DNA of 64,000 bases from Madurella fahalii (lineage: Eukaryota; Ascomycota; Sordariomycetes; Sordariales): positions 3,596,001 through 3,660,000 of the forward strand of contig CM056876.1 of assembly GCA_029876055.1 (NCBI GenBank), read 5' to 3'. Of this stretch, positions 58,039 through 64,000 are shown piece by piece. Made by a program: the position numbers and the translations under genes. How positions within the stretch are numbered: position 1 is the first letter of the stretch; every line of letters begins with the position of its first letter. The notes beneath the pieces were generated by a model, which did no database searches, was not told the DNA's origin, and saw only the letters and a program-made list of their open reading frames with translations.

Positions 58039-58886
58039 ATGAAGGTCTTTGCTATTGCCGCAGCCCTATCCCTGGCCGTAACTGAGGTCTCGGGCCACTA
58101 CATCTTCCAGCAGTTTGGCGTCGGGTCCCAGAAGTTCGGCGTGTACGAACACATCCGGAAAAACAACAACTACAACTCTCCGGTGACGAGCTTGTCGTCC
58201 AATGACCTGCGATGCAATGTCGGCGGAAACTCTGGCGCCAGCACCACCACCGCCAATGTGAAGGCCGGCGACTCGGTCACATTCTACAGCGACGTCGCTG
58301 TCTATCACCAAGGGCCCATCTCTCTGTAAGTCGCCTCTTCTTCGGGCGCCTTTCGCGATATGGCTAACGGCTTCAGATACATGTCGAGAGCCCCTGGGTC
58401 AGTCAGTGACTACGACGGGTCCGGAGACTGGTTTAAGATTTACGACTGGGGCCCGACCTTTAACGGCGGACAATCCTCCTGGCCGATGCGGAGTGGGTTC
58501 TTCCTTTCCCCCATCAGCGTCTCTTTGCCCTCTCTAACGGTTTGAACCTTGTAGATTCCTACCAGTACAACATCCCCAAGTGCATCCAGAACGGCGAGTA
58601 TCTGCTGCGTATTCAGTCGCTTGCGATCCACAACCCCGGCGGCGTGCCGCAATTCTACATCAGCTGCGCCCAGATTAATGTCACGGGCGGCGGTAACGCC
58701 ACCCCGAACCCGACTGCCAAGATCCCTGGCGCTTTCAAGGCTAGCGATCCGGGCTATACCGCTAATGTGAGTCGCCTGGTGTTCGTCCAGCGCTTGTTGT
58801 TCCATGAAATGCTAACTTGCCTGCGACAGATCTACAACAACTTCAGGTCTTACACTGTTCCTGGGCCGGCGGTGTTCAATTGTTAA
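58039..58886 (+). CDS. AA9 lytic polysaccharide monooxygenase
   Basis: A secreted copper enzyme that cleaves cellulose or hemicellulose oxidatively; 223 residues. Exons are 58039-58325, 58377-58492, 58555-58766 and 58830-58886. The signal peptide (1-19, ending EVSG) leaves His20 as the N-terminal residue, which with His90 (VAVYHQGP) forms the copper histidine brace. The axial Tyr169 lies in GGVPQFYISCAQ with His160 and Gln167 as second-sphere residues. Cys60 and Cys172/Cys144 are candidates for disulfides. There is no linker or CBM1; it is a single-domain enzyme ending VFNC. The start ATG follows a short leader and is directly before a typical hydrophobic signal. It faces cellobiose dehydrogenase, its natural electron donor, across a common upstream region. 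Confidence 0.95.
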
Positions 58887-59963
58887 GGAGGTGCGAGGTT
58901 CTGGGTCCATGTACCGTGGGACTGGAATTAGGTAGGCGCCTGTCGATAGTGATTAACTGGGCGTCATCGATGGATTCCTGCCAGCGCCGGGTATGAATGC
59001 TGTGAAACGGCAGCATCTATGATAGACAATCCTTTGCCCAGCCAGGCGTCTTACATTTGGTGTCGCACAGCATATTTCGCAGTATCCTTCGCTGCTACGT
59101 ATCGTATCGAGGTCGATATTGCCAGTCTTGAAAGCCCTCAGAGTTCGAAACGGTTTTACCATGTCTCCTGACGGGACTTCGGGATCCCTTCCGTTCATGC
59201 GGGGCGACCCCCGGTTAATCCGAGCGGCGATCGGTGGACCGAGATCTGAGGACCGCCGCTCCCTGCCTTATTCGGCCCGGAGGGCGGCTCGTCGATTCGG
59301 ATCGCCAAGAACTGATTTTCTCGGGAGGGCGGCTTGTGGAGTTTATGCGGGTAATGCGAATCAAGGGGATCCTGCTGAGGTACCTTCCGGTGATCTGCAT
59401 ACTTATTCGAGATTTGAGGTTTTGGACCCAGACGGGGATGCGATGGAGAGGTCGAGGTCATCTAGGTGTGGTTGACGGTGCAGTCGGGGACAGGAATTGA
59501 ATGCCAACCCCAGTTCCCATCAGAATTCGCAAACAATATCACCATCGTCCGCAAACCAGAATGACATGATTGAGCTCTTTAACAACCAGGAGTTGCCTCG
59601 ATCAGCAACCTATCCATGCATATTCCGTACCTTACCTATATTCTATACATTAATTACTACCATGATAGTAGTGCTAGGAACAGAACGATACCGACAAATA
59701 GTACTGACGCCACATCTCTAAGCATACTGAGGTAAACAACACGAAAAAGAGTCCGATAAAATGCAGAATAGAAATGGTCAACTCCCTGCACAAATCTAGA
59801 TGCAACCAAGTTCCCCCTCTTCACCGAGCGGAAAGGCTTCTCAATTCATCTCTGTTCTGCCGGCGGCGGTGATGCCCAACGGGGCCTTGGCTCCAGCCGC
59901 AGTTCGTTCGACAGATGCCTGCAGGATGCCGCAGCAACAGCTGCAGCTGGTACTGTTGACCTC
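58887..59963. other. Intergenic DNA
   Basis: 3' flank of the LPMO and of the following minus-strand gene. No gene seen. Confidence 0.6.
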
Positions 59964-60580
59964 TTATTCATGATCCTCATCCTCGACGCTGGAGCTAGCC
60001 GACTCGGATTCGGTCAGAGACTCAAAATCGTCTTCGACAGCGGTACTGGCACAGGAGATGTCCGAGGTGGCTGGCGTGGCCGCCTGGACGTGGGGCTCCT
60101 GCCCCGCTTCCTCTTGCATGCCGTCGGAGTCGCGGTAAGCGACGGGGACGTCGGCCTCCGGGGTTGCAGAGCGGGTGAGAGCCGGGACGACGTCCGAGTT
60201 GTACGAGGAATGAGTAAAGCCGCTGAGAGGAGGGGTCGGTAGTCCGTTGTAGTAATCGCGATAGAGTTCCCTGTAAGTCGAGCTCTGCCTGGAGGCTCGG
60301 TTGGAGATGGAAGTGTTGATGGCAGGCCCTGGCGGGACGATGTCAGACCGTCTTATTACACTGATCCTACTTCTCTGCGGGACTTACTGTGAGATGCATC
60401 CCAAATGCGACGCAATCGACGCGGAGGGAGCTCGATGTTGGGATCGGAGGCCGGAGAGTCGGTACTACCACTCCGTCCGCGGTTGCGGCGGGCCCAGAAA
60501 CCGTTCTCGTGGTCCCGGTGGGTGTGGTCGCTCCGGATTTTCATAGAGACGCATGACAGCTTGCTGAATTTGGTGCCCAT
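59964..60580 (-). CDS. Small acidic protein of unknown function with possible N-myristoylation site
   Basis: A two-exon minus-strand gene, 60580-60388 and 60328-59964, giving 185 residues. The donor is GTAAGT, the acceptor CCGCCAG, and the joined Arg codon restores frame. The N-terminus MGTKFSKLSC has Gly2, Ser6 and Cys10, the pattern of a myristoylated and palmitoylated protein; an in-frame ATG at 60544 is an alternative start. The middle contains basic RRNRGRS and PPRRLRRIWDASH segments, then SSTYRELYRDYYNGLPTPPL, and the C-terminus is acidic and Ser-rich (EDDFESLTESESASSSVEDE). The second exon is open throughout with codon bias like its neighbours. I recognise no family. It could be a membrane-tethered regulator. 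Confidence 0.7.
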
Positions 60581-62108
60581 ATTTCGTAGAATTGAGGAGC
60601 GTTGCGGCTTTGAGCGTACAGAATCTGAGAGTTATAACGAAAAGGTTGAAGATAACACACTCAGTCTGATTCCTGGAGGGACTGGGCTTGGAGGATATGA
60701 AATTTGCTCCGAGTCGCGCGGTGCAAGGTGTGCTCTGCGTGTAGGTATCAATCAAGCCCTGGTTCCAAGGACCGACAGTCGGCCCAGCAGCGTGGAGGTG
60801 CCGCTCGGCGCTCGACAACACAATGGGCCAAACGCCGGCAGGTACTTGTCACGAAAACCACAGGGCAAGGATGCGAGACTACCAATACATGGTGGTGCCT
60901 ACTTGTTTTTGATGCCGGATACGAGTTCACCACATGCATGCAATTAGAGAATTCACAAATCGCCGAAGCTTTGTGCAAGGCGATGTGTTGACCGCAGTTT
61001 CACAACCCACAGTTAAGTATCACACAAGCAAGAGCATCGAAAATCCCATTAAATCAGAAGTTCTGATGCGCAGTGTACTTTGATCGTTGTCTATCGGCAC
61101 CGTAGAGCCTGAGTATACGGAGCAGATTGCGTCCTAGGTGAAGAGTTAAGTCTCCCCGTCACAAAGTCAAACATGCAGGTTATTTTGTGCTCCTGGAAGA
61201 TCCCTTTCAAGACACAGTCGACCGCAGTCTTCAGCGCCTCGCTACCACGAGTACAGTCCATGACAATGTACGCCATCCGCCGGGCTCACTCCAAACAGCG
61301 CACTGGACAGAATCAGGCTACCCAATGATCGTCGATGATACGCCAAGGGGGGTACTACCAGGGCTGCCCCCAGCCCCGTAACCACCGACGTTGGAGTGAT
61401 CGGGTAGTCAGAGCACCGGCCCATCCATCATTAGTCGCTGGTGGGCGCCAATATAGAGCCCTAATCGTTTACCGTTCCGTTCGTGCCCTGCACAACTGTG
61501 GGCCAGCTAATACCGAACTTGATGCCGATCTTGCCGCCATACTTACTAATTAGACGCGAAAGGGCTCGAATCCTTAACTGAGGGCATCACATCGAATTTG
61601 GTAGAGCCGATATGCTCGCCTTCTTTGACCCCAAAACCCCCAAAGGGAGCTAGGGGTTGGCTTTGTCCCATGCCGCGATCAGCCGCGATCAATCGCGAAG
61701 CCAGAGGAAAACACCATCGCCAAAAAAGTGCGTATAAGGGTTGAGATGAAGATATTTGGGCCATGGAAGAACCCGACGCCATATGGCTGTTCTCGGTTGT
61801 CAAAGACGAACAAAGTAGGGAAGCCGTTCCTGCCAAAACCCCCGGTGAATGGGTGGGCAACAGAGAAACGCTAGATTGTATGTGGGGACACTAAGAGGGC
61901 ATGTTGATTGCGCTACATAGGCGGCGAGTAATAGGAGGTGGATGGCGCGTCATTGTGGCAAAGTCAGGGGTAATTACGGAGAGGTTGCGTGGGATGTTGA
62001 AGAGGACTTGGAGAAAAGAACGTGAACGGAAAGGTACGGGATACTAGCTTATCGCTTCAGGCAGTTGACTTCTTACTTACCTGGGATATTAGCCTTTTCT
62101 TTCTGGTT

Positions 62109-62192
<84 letters not shown>

Positions 62193-62991
62193 TTCTTTTC
62201 TTTTTTTTTCCTGATTGGGAGGCCGTCAGCGATGGCGGCGGCTATCACCTAAAGTGGATTGCGAGCCCACCCTCACACAGAGCAGGGAAGCCTTACAATC
62301 TTACTTTGTCTGATAAGCATGTAGGTAATGCTCGAGGTAAATGAGACGCCCCAGCCCGTCGTCACAGCGGAGGATCTGTCGACCCCAAGAAATGTCCCCT
62401 CTCAGCGGCGTAGGATTTGTTGTGGGACCTACTGTAGAATGGGGAGTAAAATCTTGGCGCAGCCGATGCTTGACTTGGATCCAGAGCAAAGCCAGTCCCG
62501 GCACCACCAGAGCTGAGATGATTGAAATGAGAGAGATTTCGAATGAAGCTCCTACCGCTCAATACGAATAATGCATGATAAGTCTTAATACCTCTAACCG
62601 ATCTGCCCATCAGATGTAACACAAGCCGTCTCCGTTAACTTCGGTAGACATTTTACCACTTACCTTACGTGGGACGTGCCATTAGCCTTAGCTGAGCTGC
62701 AACCTGCGGGAACTTGCAGCTGGGCACGAAGATTGCAACGTTCTTCACTTTTCACTACTGCACACCGATCTTAATCATCTATTTCGGCGGCTATATTCCC
62801 GGTCTGTGGCAGCTGAAACAACTTGGCGTGCTGCAATAAACAGCATCGTGTGATTAGGAGCTGTTCCGCCTTCTCCCCTTAACGATCTCTAGAGTGTGTG
62901 GACAATAATACTGATTCTGTCGGCAACGCGCTTTTGCACAAGCACTTTCTCGTTGGTTTAGCACATATAGTAGTGGTGATAGACTGCAGCT
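60581..62991. other. Intergenic DNA with TTTC microsatellite
   Basis: 2.4 kb without a convincing gene. A minus-strand frame at 61091-61276 reads protein-like for about 45 residues but has no supported start, partner exon or family. The promoter of the right-edge gene is here. Confidence 0.5.
62107..62190. repeat. (TTTC)21 microsatellite
   Basis: 84 bp of uninterrupted TTTC, followed by two TTTTC units and a T9 run. Likely length-variable; purine-rich on the minus strand. Confidence 0.97.
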
Positions 62992-64000
62992 ATGTCGCAG
63001 GCACCCCGGCATTCCGCGCACACGGCGACGGTCGTGTATGGCGACATCTATGAAGCACCAATTCCGGTGAATTCTCACGAGTTGCCAATTCCTGTGGGGA
63101 CGCAAGAGATCCGAATCACCGACGACTACACCGCTCGATTGGTTACTCTCGATGGCCAGAAAGTGGTGATTCCAGACAACGGAGAAAAGGAGCCAGCCAC
63201 TCTCCATGATATACCTCTTCCAAGTTCGGCCGCACCTCAAGTTGCAGCTCCGTCATCCGTGGCAGAAACAATATGCGGCGTTCGCCGTCGGGTATTTTAC
63301 ATTGTCCTAGCGGTGGCGGCAGTAGTCTTTCTTGGTGTAGCCGCTGGGTTTGCCGGGGGGTTTGTAGCTCGAAGGAATGCCGATGATGCTGGCACCGTGA
63401 CCGCCACCGCGACCCCATCAGACGCTCCGACTAGCTCCGGAGTTAGCTCCGCTGCACCTAGCTCCCCTGCGGCTAGCTCCCCGGCACCGGCAGTGGCGTC
63501 TCTAATTCTCAACAATTCCCAGCTTGCCGCCGCGCTGTGGGAGAACAAAACGGAACCTCGATGGAGCTATGTCCTTCACCAAGACCCTCTTGGCTCCCTA
63601 ATATTCTCCATCTGGAACGACATCAGCTCGATGTGGACATCAGTCAACGTATCGGATCGATTACTGAGAAACGGCGACCGGGTGCTTCCAAGGCTGGGCA
63701 CACCACTCGCGATCACCACGGGCGAATCTTTCCATATAGCCCTATTCTACATAGACTTATACAACAACGTTCGTGCACTGATCACTTTCGACAGATCGTA
63801 TCAGTCGTGGAGACTGGGGACTCTGTATGATCGCGATCAGGCTATTCTGGCGAGCCCAGAGTCACAACTGGACGTGTGCTGGCTCGTATGCGGAGAGAGC
63901 TGCCGGGGTAGTAAAGATGGGGACAGCCAGATCCGCTTCTTCTTCGAGGACACACGCGGCGATCTTCAGGCCTACTACGGCAATCCGTGGGTACCATCGG
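62992..64000 (+). CDS. Single-pass membrane protein with lectin-like ectodomain, 3' end outside window
   Basis: An open frame from ATG at 62992 to the right edge, 336 codons with no stop. Residues 1-100 are a hydrophilic, presumably cytosolic part (MSQAPRHSAHTATVVYGDIY). A Cys-Gly-Val-Arg3 stop-transfer-like cluster precedes the membrane helix FYIVLAVAAVVFLGVAAGFAG (about 103-123), followed by a Ser/Thr/Pro/Ala stalk (about 135-165). The ectodomain begins SLILNNSQLAAALWENKTE and has repeated aromatic blades (SLIFSIWNDISSMW; FHIALFYIDLYNNVRALITF; IRFFFEDTRGDLQAYYGNPW) and Cys pairs. This resembles fucose-specific-lectin-type beta-propellers found in related fungal membrane proteins. The fold is inferred and the ligand unknown. 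Confidence 0.8.
   Translation, partial: MSQAPRHSAHTATVVYGDIYEAPIPVNSHELPIPVGTQEIRITDDYTARLVTLDGQKVVIPDNGEKEPATLHDIPLPSSAAPQVAAPSSVAETICGVRRRVFYIVLAVAAVVFLGVAAGFAGGFVARRNADDAGTVTATATPSDAPTSSGVSSAAPSSPAASSPAPAVASLILNNSQLAAALWENKTEPRWSYVLHQDPLGSLIFSIWNDISSMWTSVNVSDRLLRNGDRVLPRLGTPLAITTGESFHIALFYIDLYNNVRALITFDRSYQSWRLGTLYDRDQAILASPESQLDVCWLVCGESCRGSKDGDSQIRFFFEDTRGDLQAYYGNPWVPS

Noticed and set aside
61091..61276. Minus-strand frame MAYIVMDCTRGSEALK
   Set aside because: Looks protein-like for about 45 residues, but no partner exon, family or start context could be found.
62022..62252. Frame encoding (FLS)n repeats
   Set aside because: Translation of the TTTC microsatellite only.
1..64000. CRISPR arrays, bacterial operons, ribosome binding sites
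   Set aside because: The window is eukaryotic; the only regular direct repeats are the LTR-element arrays and simple sequence repeats.

Overview
The window is nuclear DNA of a filamentous ascomycete. Genes are split by short (about 50-100 nt) GT-AG introns, third codon positions are GC-rich, and transposon relics carry in-frame TAG stops of the kind left by repeat-induced point mutation (RIP). Cellobiose dehydrogenase plus an AA9 polysaccharide monooxygenase suggests a cellulolytic Sordariomycete. The dehydrogenase resembles those of Chaetomiaceae (Myceliophthora/Thielavia-like), so I infer Sordariales; the species is not determinable here.

Layout. 1-30 kb is a conserved housekeeping block: RPL18 (cut by the left edge), a mitochondrial carrier, an Srp1-type SR splicing factor, sterol O-acyltransferase, cytosolic TyrRS, an alpha/beta hydrolase, fimbrin, a RING-like/ankyrin protein, a DDHD phospholipase, the largest subunit of RNA polymerase III, an HMCES-type SRAP protein with a terminal PIP box, and a CDH-type cytochrome-domain protein with a C-terminal membrane segment. 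All splice models given were followed base by base and close in frame.

30-40 kb is gene-poor. It holds a small Cys-rich/Myb-like gene with an apparent one-base frame break and a decayed DUF3435 tyrosine recombinase (the family of Starship captains) with C2H2 fingers, itself interrupted by about 0.9 kb of unrelated DNA. 40-46 kb carries a Ure2-like glutathione transferase, a fungal-type transcription-factor-domain protein and an NmrA-like protein.

46.4-51.4 kb is a nested transposon. A RIP-decayed pogo/Fot1-type DNA transposon (45-bp inverted repeats, TA target duplication) is split by a non-coding LTR element of about 3.15 kb. That element has about 215-bp near-identical LTRs, a 5-bp GAGGA target duplication, and internal tandem arrays of about 314-352 bp and 136 bp.

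51.7-64 kb: an intron-containing tRNA-Asp, then cellobiose dehydrogenase and an AA9 LPMO transcribed divergently from 2.9 kb of non-coding DNA. These two are functional partners, since the dehydrogenase haem domain supplies electrons to the copper oxygenase. After them come a small, possibly N-myristoylated protein of unknown function and a membrane protein with a lectin-like ectodomain running off the right edge. Both CDH-haem-domain genes carry a GC-AG intron.
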